A stretch of DNA of 34,137 nt, from positions 1 through 34,137 of the forward strand of contig CANRPN010000010.1 of the NCBI GenBank assembly GCA_947632505.1, read 5' to 3'. The stretch's first letter is position 1, and every line of letters starts with the position of its first letter. A program made the translations under genes and the position numbers. Source of the DNA: an uncultured Clostridia bacterium (GTDB lineage: Bacteria; Bacillota; Clostridia; Christensenellales; Borkfalkiaceae). The notes below the pieces were generated by a model. That model was not told where the DNA came from. It saw only the letters and a list, made by a program, of their open reading frames with translations, and did not search any database. Positions 8,922 through 16,196 of the stretch are shown here, one piece after another.

Positions 8922-9443
8922 ATGAATTATGCCGAAATCAAACCCTATGATATTGCAAACGGAGAGGGAGTGCGTGTCTCCCTCTTTGTTTCGGGTTGCC
9001 GTCGGCATTGCAAGGGCTGTTTCAACGCAGTGGCGTGGGACTTTTGCTACGGCAAGCCTTTTACGGAGGAGACGCAGAATTTTCTTCTCGAAAAACTCTC
9101 GCCTTACTACATTGCGGGGCTGACCCTTCTCGGGGGGGACCCGTTCGAACCCGAAAACCAGCGCGCGCTTCTGCCCTTTGTAAGGCGGGTGCGGGCGCAG
9201 TTTCCCCAAAAAAATATTTGGTGTTACACGGGCTATACTTATGAGAATGGGGGGATCGCCGAAGCGGAAGTTCAGACGGAGTGCACCCGCGAGCTCATCT
9301 CGCTGATCGACGTCTTGGTGGACGGCAGGTTCAAAGAGGAGCTCAAAGACATTCGGTTGAAGTTCCGCGGCTCCTCCAACCAGCGTGTGATCGATGTAAA
9401 ACGCTCGATAGAGAGCGATAGCATAGTATTATGTCTGACATAG
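8922..9443 (+). CDS. nrdG: Anaerobic ribonucleotide reductase activating protein (radical SAM)
   Basis: NYAEIKPYDIANGEGVRVSLFVSGCRRHCKGCFNAVAWDF (CxxxCxxC), LTLLGGDPFEPEN, RVIDVKRSI. Directly downstream of nrdD. Confidence 0.93.
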   Translation: MNYAEIKPYDIANGEGVRVSLFVSGCRRHCKGCFNAVAWDFCYGKPFTEETQNFLLEKLSPYYIAGLTLLGGDPFEPENQRALLPFVRRVRAQFPQKNIWCYTGYTYENGGIAEAEVQTECTRELISLIDVLVDGRFKEELKDIRLKFRGSSNQRVIDVKRSIESDSIVLCLT

Positions 9444-9450
9444 CATTTAT
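9422..9450. repeat. 29-bp quasi-palindromic dispersed element, copy 1
   Basis: CATAGTATTATGTCTGACATAGCATTTAT. The first 22 bases match the consensus. It overlaps the nrdG stop codon. Other copies at 15259 and 29780. Confidence 0.75.
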
Positions 9451-9460
9451 AAAAAGTGGG

Positions 9461-9487
9461 AAAAACGCGGCGGACCCGCGTTTTTAT
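9461..9487 (+). terminator. Rho-independent terminator after nrdG
   Basis: AAAAACGCGG-CGGAC-CCGCGTTTTT stem with U run. Confidence 0.8.
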
Positions 9488-9516
9488 TTGACGAATCGGA
9501 AGAATATGGTTATAAT
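9488..9516 (+). promoter_or_regulatory. Promoter for the M29 aminopeptidase gene (TTGACG-17-TATAAT)
   Basis: TTGACG at 9488-9493 and TATAAT at 9511-9516; RBS AGAAGGAGAG before ATG 9543. Confidence 0.85.
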
Positions 9517-9542
9517 AAGGAAAAAAACAGAAGGAGAGCGCA

Positions 9543-10769
9543 ATGAATAAAATTCAGCTCAGAAGATACGCGAAATTGCTCGCAAGAACGGGCGTCAATG
9601 TAAAAAAAGGACAGTGGGTGATGGTAACTGCCGAACTCGACCAACCGGAATTTGTAGAAATGGTGGTAGAGGAGCTCTATCGTGCCGGCGCAGGCAAGGT
9701 CACGGTGGAATGGTCGCACCAGCCGCTCACCAAACTCAACTACAAGTATATGCAGGAGGAAACTCTTAAAAAGATCGAGAAATGGGAACTTGAAAAGCTC
9801 GAACTTCGCAAAAAAGAGCTTCCCGCCATGCTCTACATCGAGTCGGAAGATCCCGACGGGCTTGCCGGGGTCGATCAAGAGAAGTTCACGGCGGTCCGCA
9901 TGTCCCGCACCAAGGTGGTGAAACCCTATCGCGACGCGATGGAGAACAAGTATCAGTGGTGCATAGCGGCCGTTCCCTCCAAGGCGTGGGCGAAAAAAGT
10001 ATTTCCCGATCTCATGGTAAATACCGCCGTCGAGAAGCTGTGGGATGCCATTCTCGCCGCTTCCCGTGCCGACGGAAGCGATCCCGTGCGCGAGTGGGCG
10101 CGCCATAACGACGAGCTTGCGCAGCGCTGCGATTATCTCAACCGGCTCAAACTTGTTTCGCTCGAATACAAGTCGAAAAACGGTACCGATTTTAAGGTGG
10201 GGCTCATTCCCGAGAGTTCTTTCAAAGGCGGCGGGGAGGAGACGATCGGGGGCGCTTACTTTAATCCCAACATTCCCTCCGAGGAGATTTTTATCTCGCC
10301 CAAGGCCGGCGTAGCGGAGGGCATTGTCTATTCCACCAAGCCGCTTTCCTATCAAGGGGAGCTCATTGAGGACTTTTCGGTGCGTTTCGAGGGCGGAAAG
10401 GTCGTCGAGGTCAAGGCGAAAAAGAACCAGCACCTCCTTGAAAAGATGATCTCGATGGACGAGGGGGCGAAGATGCTCGGCGAATGTGCGCTCATTGCCT
10501 ATGATTCTCCCATCAATAATGCGGGGATCCTCTTCTACAACACGCTTTTCGACGAGAACGCGAGCTGTCATCTGGCGCTCGGGCGGGGATTCAACGAGTG
10601 CGTAAAGGGATTCGAGAGCATGACGAACGAAGAAATTCACGCAAAGGGCATCAACGACAGTATGATCCACGTTGATTTCATGATCGGAAGCGAGGATTTG
10701 GAGGTCGTCGGCGTTACGAAGAACGGCGATCGCGTGCAGATCTTCAAGAACGGGAATTGGGCATTTTAA
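9543..10769 (+). CDS. Aminopeptidase, M29 family (AmpS/PepS-like)
   Basis: 408 aa. RRYAKLLARTGVNVKKGQWVMV, NIPSEEIFISPKAGVAEGIVYSTKPLSYQGELIEDFSVRFEGGKVVEVKAKK, and C-terminal DSMIHVDFMIGSEDLEVVGV are typical of M29. Confidence 0.92.
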   Translation: MNKIQLRRYAKLLARTGVNVKKGQWVMVTAELDQPEFVEMVVEELYRAGAGKVTVEWSHQPLTKLNYKYMQEETLKKIEKWELEKLELRKKELPAMLYIESEDPDGLAGVDQEKFTAVRMSRTKVVKPYRDAMENKYQWCIAAVPSKAWAKKVFPDLMVNTAVEKLWDAILAASRADGSDPVREWARHNDELAQRCDYLNRLKLVSLEYKSKNGTDFKVGLIPESSFKGGGEETIGGAYFNPNIPSEEIFISPKAGVAEGIVYSTKPLSYQGELIEDFSVRFEGGKVVEVKAKKNQHLLEKMISMDEGAKMLGECALIAYDSPINNAGILFYNTLFDENASCHLALGRGFNECVKGFESMTNEEIHAKGINDSMIHVDFMIGSEDLEVVGVTKNGDRVQIFKNGNWAF

Positions 10770-10771
10770 GT

Positions 10772-10821
10772 TCACGCGGTTCTTTTCTCGCTACGCTCGA
10801 AAACAAACGCCGTGAGGAAAC
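10772..10821 (-). repeat. Dispersed hairpin-containing repeat (CACGCG...GCCGTGAGGAAAC), copy A
   Basis: Contains ttctcgctacgctcgaa hairpin and ccgtgaggaaac. The reverse-complement blocks GTTTCCTCACGG and AAGTTAAGAC recur at 34074-34105. Confidence 0.6.
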
Positions 10822-10956
10822 CTGCTTTGCGTCTTAACTTGTTTGTCCTCTCGTTCGTTTCATCGGACACTAAGCCGTAAGAATGCGGCAAATTGAGTGC
10901 GCTGCCGCAGGGGGACCCTGCTCCGCGCAGTAATTGGGGAAATACAAAAAACTGTT

Positions 10957-11045
10957 CCAAAATGTCATGTCGACCGAAGCGGAGACATCTCTGCCGCATG
11001 ATAAAAACACGTTATGCTGAGCGGAACGAAGAGAAGAGGAAACAT
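10957..11045. repeat. Non-coding repeat-like segment (ATGTCgaCCGaagCGGaGACAT hairpin and a related unit)
   Basis: AAAATGTCATGTCGACCGAAGCGGAGACATCTCTGCC, then GTTATGCTGAGCGGAACGAAGAGAAG. Layout resembles TGTCAT...GAGCGAAGCG...ATCTC interspersed repeats. A related AAAATGTCATATCGA occurs at about 33988. Confidence 0.5.
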
Positions 11046-11072
11046 GTTCTAACCGTAACACAAGGAGTTTTT

Positions 11073-12248
11073 ATGATCAAAATTGATATTTTTTCGGGAT
11101 TTTTGGGCGCGGGAAAGACAACGCTCATCAAAAAGCTGCTCAAAGAGGCATACAGCGGCGAAAAAGTGGTTCTTATCGAAAACGAGTTCGGTGAGATCGG
11201 TGTAGACGGCGGATTTTTGAAGGAAACGGGCATCGAGATCACGGAGATGAATTCGGGCTGTATCTGCTGTTCGCTCGTGGGGGACTTTGCAAAGGCGCTC
11301 AAAGAGGTTGCGGCAAAGTTTTCGCCCGACCGCATTGTCATTGAACCTTCGGGCGTAGGGAAGCTCTCGGACGTCATCCGCGCCGTTCAGCGTGCGGATG
11401 TCGAAAATTCTCAGCTCAATGCATTCTGCACGGTTGTGGACGCCAAGAAGTGCAAGCTCTATCTCAAAAATTTCGGCGAATTTTTCCTCGACCAAGTGGA
11501 AAATGCAAGCTGCATCCTGCTCTCGCACACCTCCGATCCGAAAAAGGTAGAGGAGGCGCTTGCTTTGCTCAAAGAGCATACGCAGGCGACGGTCGTCACG
11601 ACCGATTGGGACGAGCTCAAAGGCATGGAGATCCTCGAAGTCATGGAGCGCAAAGACACTTTGAAAGCCGAGCTTGAACGGCTTGCTGCCGAGGCGGAAG
11701 AACACCGCCACGACGACGATGACGACGAACACGAATGTCACCACCATCACCATGACGATGACGATGAGCACGAATGCTGCCATCATCACCACGACGATGA
11801 CGACGACGAACACGAATGTCACCATCACCACGACGACGATGATGACGAGCACGAATGTCACCACGACGACGAACACGAATGCTGCCACCATCACCACGAC
11901 GACGATGACGATGAGCACGAATGCTGCCACCACCACCACGACGAGGAAGGACACGAACACCATCACCACCATCATGCGGACGAAGTATTCACGAGCTGGG
12001 GGGTCGAGACGGCGAAGAAGTTTACAAAAGAGGAGCTTACGGCTGCGCTCGCAGCGCTGGACGGAGGCGAATACGGCCAAATCTTGCGCGCAAAGGGAAT
12101 TGTGGACGGCGAAGACGGTTGGATCTATTTCGACTATGTTCCCGGCGAGGCGGACATCCGCGGCGGCGCGCCTGCTGTCACAGGGCGTCTGTGCGTGATC
12201 GGCTGTAAGCCGAACGAAGAGAAACTCAAAGATCTGTTTTTGAAATAA
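11073..12248 (+). CDS. COG0523 (CobW/ZNG-type) G3E GTPase metallochaperone with long His/Asp/Glu/Cys-rich repeat
   Basis: FSGFLGAGKTTLIKKLLKE (Walker A), ENEFGEIGVDGGFLKETG, NSGCICCSLVGDF (CxCC), and six EHEC-containing His/Asp repeats, then a CobW C-terminal domain. ATG 11073 with AAGGAG RBS. Confidence 0.93.
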   Translation: MIKIDIFSGFLGAGKTTLIKKLLKEAYSGEKVVLIENEFGEIGVDGGFLKETGIEITEMNSGCICCSLVGDFAKALKEVAAKFSPDRIVIEPSGVGKLSDVIRAVQRADVENSQLNAFCTVVDAKKCKLYLKNFGEFFLDQVENASCILLSHTSDPKKVEEALALLKEHTQATVVTTDWDELKGMEILEVMERKDTLKAELERLAAEAEEHRHDDDDDEHECHHHHHDDDDEHECCHHHHDDDDDEHECHHHHDDDDDEHECHHDDEHECCHHHHDDDDDEHECCHHHHDEEGHEHHHHHHADEVFTSWGVETAKKFTKEELTAALAALDGGEYGQILRAKGIVDGEDGWIYFDYVPGEADIRGGAPAVTGRLCVIGCKPNEEKLKDLFLK

Positions 12249-12249
12249 T

Positions 12250-13194
12250 ATGCCTAAGGAAGTTCCCGTCTATCTCTTTCTCGGTTTTTTGGAGTCGGGA
12301 AAGACAAAATTTATCCAGGAGACTATGGAGGATCCGCGCTTCGATTCGGGGGAGCGGACCCTGCTTCTCGTCTGCGAGGAAGGGGAGGAGGAATATGATC
12401 CCTCCCGCTTTGCCGTGGAGGAATTTGCGGTCGAGACGGTGGAGGAAAGCGGCCTTACGGCAGAAAATCTCACGGCCTTGGCAAAAAAGCACCGCATCGA
12501 TCGGGTCGTCGTGGAGTGGAACGGCATGCTTACCCTCGACAAATTTTTCGAGGCGATGCCCGACGGTTGGCTGATCGCTCAGGTGATGACCTTCTTTGAT
12601 TCCAACACCTTCCTATCCTACAACAAGAATATGCGGCAGCTTGTCTTTGACAAGATGCAGTACGCCGATATGGTGGTTTTCAACCGTTTTTCGGACAATT
12701 TCTCGCAGGAGGAATTTCACAAGATCGTCCGTGCGGCCACCCGCCGACCGGGGATCGTCTACGAATATGTGGGGGGAAGGGCGGTCTATGATGAGATCGT
12801 GGACCCGCTTCCCTATGATATCAACGCCAAGATCATTGAGATCGAAGATCGGGATTACGCTTTTTTCTACCGCGATCTCACGGAAGATATGCAAAAATAT
12901 GCGGGGAAGGTCGTGTCGTTCAAAGGCATGGTCGCGCTCGACAAAAAGATGAAATACGGCACGATCGTCGTCGGACGGCATATCATGACCTGTTGCGAGG
13001 CGGACATCACATTCAGCGGACTTGTCGTGAAGCATGCGAGCAACTTGCCGTTCAAAACGCGCGATTGGGTAAAACTGACTGCGCGCATCGACATTGCATA
13101 TGATAAAATTTATCGCCAGGAGGGTCCCGTGCTCAAAGCGGCGGCGCTTGATTTTTGCGATCCGCCCGCGCAGGAGCTCGCAACATTTTACTGA
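12250..13194 (+). CDS. Second COG0523-like GTPase with a C-terminal YcgQ/TIGR03943-like domain
   Basis: VYLFLGFLESGKTKFIQETM (Walker A-like). No CxCC motif. C-terminal GRHIMTCCEADITFSGLVVKHASNLPFKTRDWVKLTARI resembles the TIGR03943/DUF1980 domain. Starts 2 nt after the upstream stop. Confidence 0.75.
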   Translation: MPKEVPVYLFLGFLESGKTKFIQETMEDPRFDSGERTLLLVCEEGEEEYDPSRFAVEEFAVETVEESGLTAENLTALAKKHRIDRVVVEWNGMLTLDKFFEAMPDGWLIAQVMTFFDSNTFLSYNKNMRQLVFDKMQYADMVVFNRFSDNFSQEEFHKIVRAATRRPGIVYEYVGGRAVYDEIVDPLPYDINAKIIEIEDRDYAFFYRDLTEDMQKYAGKVVSFKGMVALDKKMKYGTIVVGRHIMTCCEADITFSGLVVKHASNLPFKTRDWVKLTARIDIAYDKIYRQEGPVLKAAALDFCDPPAQELATFY

Positions 13195-13197
13195 TTT

Positions 13198-14505
13198 ATG
13201 CTTCGGAAAAAGCTGTCACCGTATCTTATCATATTGCTCGGTTTTTTGGGCGTTGTGGCCATCGGGACAGGGCTCTTGCTCCTGCCTGTTTCCACATATA
13301 ACGGAATTTCCTTTGTAGACGCGCTCTTTCTTTCTACAAGTTCGGTCTGCATTACGGGTCTTGCGACCGTCAACCTCTCGGAGACCTTTACGGGATTCGG
13401 ACAGGCAGTCATCTGTATCCTGATCCAGGTAGGCGGGCTGGGGTTTGTCACGATCGGCATGACGGTGATCTCTCTGCTCGGCGGAAAAGTGGGACTTTCC
13501 GGGAAAAGGCTCATCAGTGAAACACTCGGTTCGAGCGGGAAGCTCAATTATAAACGTTTTTTGCTTCGGGCTGTCCTTATTACGGTGATCATGGAAGCGC
13601 TTGGCTTCAACATCAACCTCATCGCGCTGCGGAGCAGCTACTCGGGCGGAAAACTCATTTGGATCTCGCTCTTTCATTCGGTCTCGGCCTTTAACAACGC
13701 CGGGCTTGATCTCTTCGGGAACGGAATGCTGTCCTACGAAAACAACGTTCTTCTCATTCTCAACACTTCGGTGCTCACCATTGTGGGCGGCTTGGGATTC
13801 ATTGTGATCATCGATATGCTGAGCGCAAAACGTTGGAAGCGGTTCTCCGTTCACAGTAAGGTGGTGCTCGTCATTACGCCGATTTTGCTTCTCACGGGAA
13901 CGCTTTGTCTGTGGCTTTCCGAATTGGACAATCCGTTCAGCGACATGGATCTTTTGAACGCCTTTTTCATGAGCACTATGGCGCGGACCTGCGGATTTGC
14001 CACGCAAGATATTTCGCAGTGGAAAGGCGCGTCGCTGTGCGTTCTGAATATGTTGATGTTTATCGGTGCGGGACCTGTTTCCACGGGGGGCGGGATCAAG
14101 TGCACCACGTTTTTTGTGTTTTTTGCGGGACTTTTGGGAATGCTCCGCGGCAAACCTACCATTGTCTTTCACCGCGAAATTTCTCGGGAAACGCTCATCT
14201 ATGCCATGTTTGTTACCTTTGTGGGCTTTCTGTATGCATTCTTTACGGCAACGCTCATTTCGGTATTCGACCCGACTCTGTCCCTTACCTTTATTTTCAC
14301 CGAAACCATTTCCGCCCTCGCCAACGTGGGGCTGTCTGCGGGTATCACGCCGCTGCTCTCCGTGGGGGGCAAATTGCTCTTGTGCCTTGCAATGTATTTG
14401 GGCAGGATCGGCTTTATGACGGCATTGCTCGTATTCAAGCGGCGGTGGAATAGGGGACAAGACGAAAGCGTCCACTATGTACAGGCGGACATTGTGATCG
14501 GATAG
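13198..14505 (+). CDS. ktrB: TrkH/KtrB-family potassium transporter subunit
   Basis: Multi-TM ORF with STSSVCITGLATV, GGLGFVTIGM, FHSVSAFNNAGLDLFGNGM, TMARTCGFATQDI, GPVSTGGGIKCTTF selectivity-filter-like repeats. Followed by a TrkA-N protein. Confidence 0.9.
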   Translation: MLRKKLSPYLIILLGFLGVVAIGTGLLLLPVSTYNGISFVDALFLSTSSVCITGLATVNLSETFTGFGQAVICILIQVGGLGFVTIGMTVISLLGGKVGLSGKRLISETLGSSGKLNYKRFLLRAVLITVIMEALGFNINLIALRSSYSGGKLIWISLFHSVSAFNNAGLDLFGNGMLSYENNVLLILNTSVLTIVGGLGFIVIIDMLSAKRWKRFSVHSKVVLVITPILLLTGTLCLWLSELDNPFSDMDLLNAFFMSTMARTCGFATQDISQWKGASLCVLNMLMFIGAGPVSTGGGIKCTTFFVFFAGLLGMLRGKPTIVFHREISRETLIYAMFVTFVGFLYAFFTATLISVFDPTLSLTFIFTETISALANVGLSAGITPLLSVGGKLLLCLAMYLGRIGFMTALLVFKRRWNRGQDESVHYVQADIVIG

Positions 14506-14529
14506 ACCGGCGAAATATTTTACGAGATC

Positions 14530-14572
14530 CACGCGAGTCTTACTTTTGTAAGAAAATGCCGTGAGAATTTTA
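14530..14572 (+). repeat. Dispersed hairpin repeat (CACGCG...GCCGTGAG), copy C, in the ktrB-ktrA gap
   Basis: CACGCGAG-TCTTAC-TTTT-GTAAGA-AAATGCCGTGAGAA. Same flanks as copy A with a different but perfect inner stem. Confidence 0.45.
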
Positions 14573-14581
14573 GGAGTGATT

Positions 14582-15235
14582 ATGAACAAAGACTTTGCTG
14601 TAATCGGATTGGGCGCCTTCGGGCGCCAGCTCTGCTATGAGCTGGTGGAACAGGGTGCGGAAGTGATCGCGATCGACATCGACGAGGAGCGCGTCAACGA
14701 AGTAGCAGGATATGTGACATTTGCCTACTGTTGCGATTGCACCAAACGCAGCGCGCTGGAACAGCTTCGCCTCAATGAGGTCGATCATGTGATCGTTGCG
14801 ATCGGCGATAAACTTGAATCGGTCATTTTAACGATCATTTTATTGAAGGAGCTCGGGGTCAAAAGGATCACGGCTCGCGCCGAGGACGACAGCGTCAAAC
14901 GCGTGTTGGAGCATTTGGGGGTAGAGGAGGTCATCGACACACGTGAACTCGCCGTGAGCAGCCTCGGTTACCGTCTGCTGAGCCGCAGCGTCACGCAGTA
15001 CGTGGAACTGACGGGCGATCACAGTGTAGCAACTGTCCTCTATGCGGGGAAGGAGCCCTCCGATTCGCTTCAAAACATGAATTTGCGCGGGAAATTCAAT
15101 CTCAACGTTCTGCTCATCCGCCGCGGGAAAAAGGACATTGTGCCCACCAAGGACGATCATTTTGAACCGGGCGATTCGGTAGTGGTGTTCGGTACGAAAA
15201 ACGCCATCCGACGTTTGGACAAAAAAATAAAATAG
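14582..15235 (+). CDS. ktrA: KtrA/TrkA-type regulatory NAD-binding subunit (RCK domain)
   Basis: MNKDFAVIGLGAFGRQLCYELVEQGAEVIAIDIDEERVNEVAGYVTFAYCCDCT. ATG 14582 preceded by TAGGAG. Confidence 0.9.
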   Translation: MNKDFAVIGLGAFGRQLCYELVEQGAEVIAIDIDEERVNEVAGYVTFAYCCDCTKRSALEQLRLNEVDHVIVAIGDKLESVILTIILLKELGVKRITARAEDDSVKRVLEHLGVEEVIDTRELAVSSLGYRLLSRSVTQYVELTGDHSVATVLYAGKEPSDSLQNMNLRGKFNLNVLLIRRGKKDIVPTKDDHFEPGDSVVVFGTKNAIRRLDKKIK

Positions 15236-15258
15236 AATTTCGATTTTTTGCATTTTAA

Positions 15259-15287
15259 CATAGTACTATGTCAGACATAATAGAGCA
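15259..15287. repeat. 29-bp quasi-palindromic dispersed element, copy 2
   Basis: CATAGTACTATGTCAGACATAATAGAGCA. The first 24 bases match the consensus and the methyltransferase ATG (15268) lies inside it. Confidence 0.8.
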
Positions 15288-16152
15288 ATTTCCCGCATTT
15301 TTGCGGGAAATTTTCGCAAAAGAATATCAAACTGACGCCGAGCGGATCTTGTCAGGGCTCGTCCGCCGTCCGACGACCCTTCGTGCGAATGCGCTGAAAA
15401 GCTCGGCAGAGGAGGTCGCATTTGCCTTGGAGGCAGAAGGCGTTTCGTTCGAACGTATTCCGTGGTATACAGATGCTTTTTTGCTGCACGATGTCACGGC
15501 GCGTTCCATGCAAGAGAGCCCGCTCTACTCAGAAGGGAAGATTTATTTGCAAAGTTTGTCCTCCATGCTGCCTCCGCTTTATCTTGCGCCCAAGGCGGGG
15601 GAAAACGTGCTCGACATGACGGCGGCTCCCGGCGGAAAGACCTGTCAGCTTGCGGCGCTCTCGGGCGGCAGGGCGCTCATCACGGCATGCGAAAAGGACA
15701 AAATTCGGTTCGATCGGATGAAATTCAATCTTGCGCGGCAGGGCGCGGGGCGGGTGAACGCCATGCAGATCGACGCTTTGAAACTCGACGGCTTCCTCCG
15801 CTTTGATAAAATTTTGCTCGACGCTCCTTGCAGCGGCAGCGGCACGTTGACCTGCGGCGAGCCGACGAAAATTTCCCCCAAGCTCATTGAAAATTGCGCG
15901 CGCGTGCAGAAGCAGTTGCTCCCAAAGGGGTTGAGTTTACTGAAAAAGGGCGGTGTTTTGCTCTATTCCACCTGTTCCGTCCTCAAAGAGGAGAATGAAG
16001 AGGCGGTAAAATATGCTCTTTCCTTGGGGGCGACCCTTGTTCCGCTGGAACCGTTTTCCGGTCTTCCTTTGCTTGCGGGGCCGGCAGGCACGATCACTGT
16101 GTGCCCGGATGGGAAATATGAGGGATTTTTCCTTGCGATGCTGCAAAAATAA
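15268..16152 (+). CDS. RsmF/RsmB/NSUN-type rRNA cytosine-C5 methyltransferase
   Basis: RRPTTLRANALK, YLQSLSSMLPPLYLAPKAGENVLDMTAAPGGKTCQLAAL, ILLDAPCSGSGTL, LLYSTCSVLKEENEE. Confidence 0.9.
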   Translation: MSDIIEQFPAFLREIFAKEYQTDAERILSGLVRRPTTLRANALKSSAEEVAFALEAEGVSFERIPWYTDAFLLHDVTARSMQESPLYSEGKIYLQSLSSMLPPLYLAPKAGENVLDMTAAPGGKTCQLAALSGGRALITACEKDKIRFDRMKFNLARQGAGRVNAMQIDALKLDGFLRFDKILLDAPCSGSGTLTCGEPTKISPKLIENCARVQKQLLPKGLSLLKKGGVLLYSTCSVLKEENEEAVKYALSLGATLVPLEPFSGLPLLAGPAGTITVCPDGKYEGFFLAMLQK

Positions 16153-16185
16153 AGGGCAGCCGACTTGCGGTCGGCTGCCCTCAAA
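16153..16185. terminator. Hairpin terminator between convergent genes (methyltransferase and degV)
   Basis: AGGGCAGCCGAC-TTGCG-GTCGGCTGCCCT, perfect 12-bp stem between two convergent stop codons. Confidence 0.8.
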
Positions 16186-16196
16186 CGTTATCCGAA

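Noticed and set aside
10893-11072. N-terminal extension MSALPQGDPAPRSNWGNTKNC... of the COG0523 ORF
   Set aside because: Lies in repeat-like non-coding DNA; the GTPase N terminus begins at ATG 11073 with an AAGGAG RBS.
11700-11970. Possible CRISPR or satellite array because of regular short repeats
   Set aside because: The repeats are in-frame, of irregular length and encode His/Asp/Glu/Cys residues; no unique spacers.
11049-12080. 343-aa minus-strand ORF with long Val-rich stretches (could look like TM helices)
   Set aside because: The hydrophobic VVVV runs are the antisense reading of the GAC/CAC His-Asp repeat in the COG0523 gene.
15287-15312. Inverted repeat AATTTCCCGCA-TTTT-TGCGGGAAATT near the start of the methyltransferase gene
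   Set aside because: It is real but lies in coding sequence (QFPAFLREIF), and unlike the 29-bp element I see no second copy; most simply chance. The half-site resembles Noc-type ATTTCCCGGGAAAT only partly.
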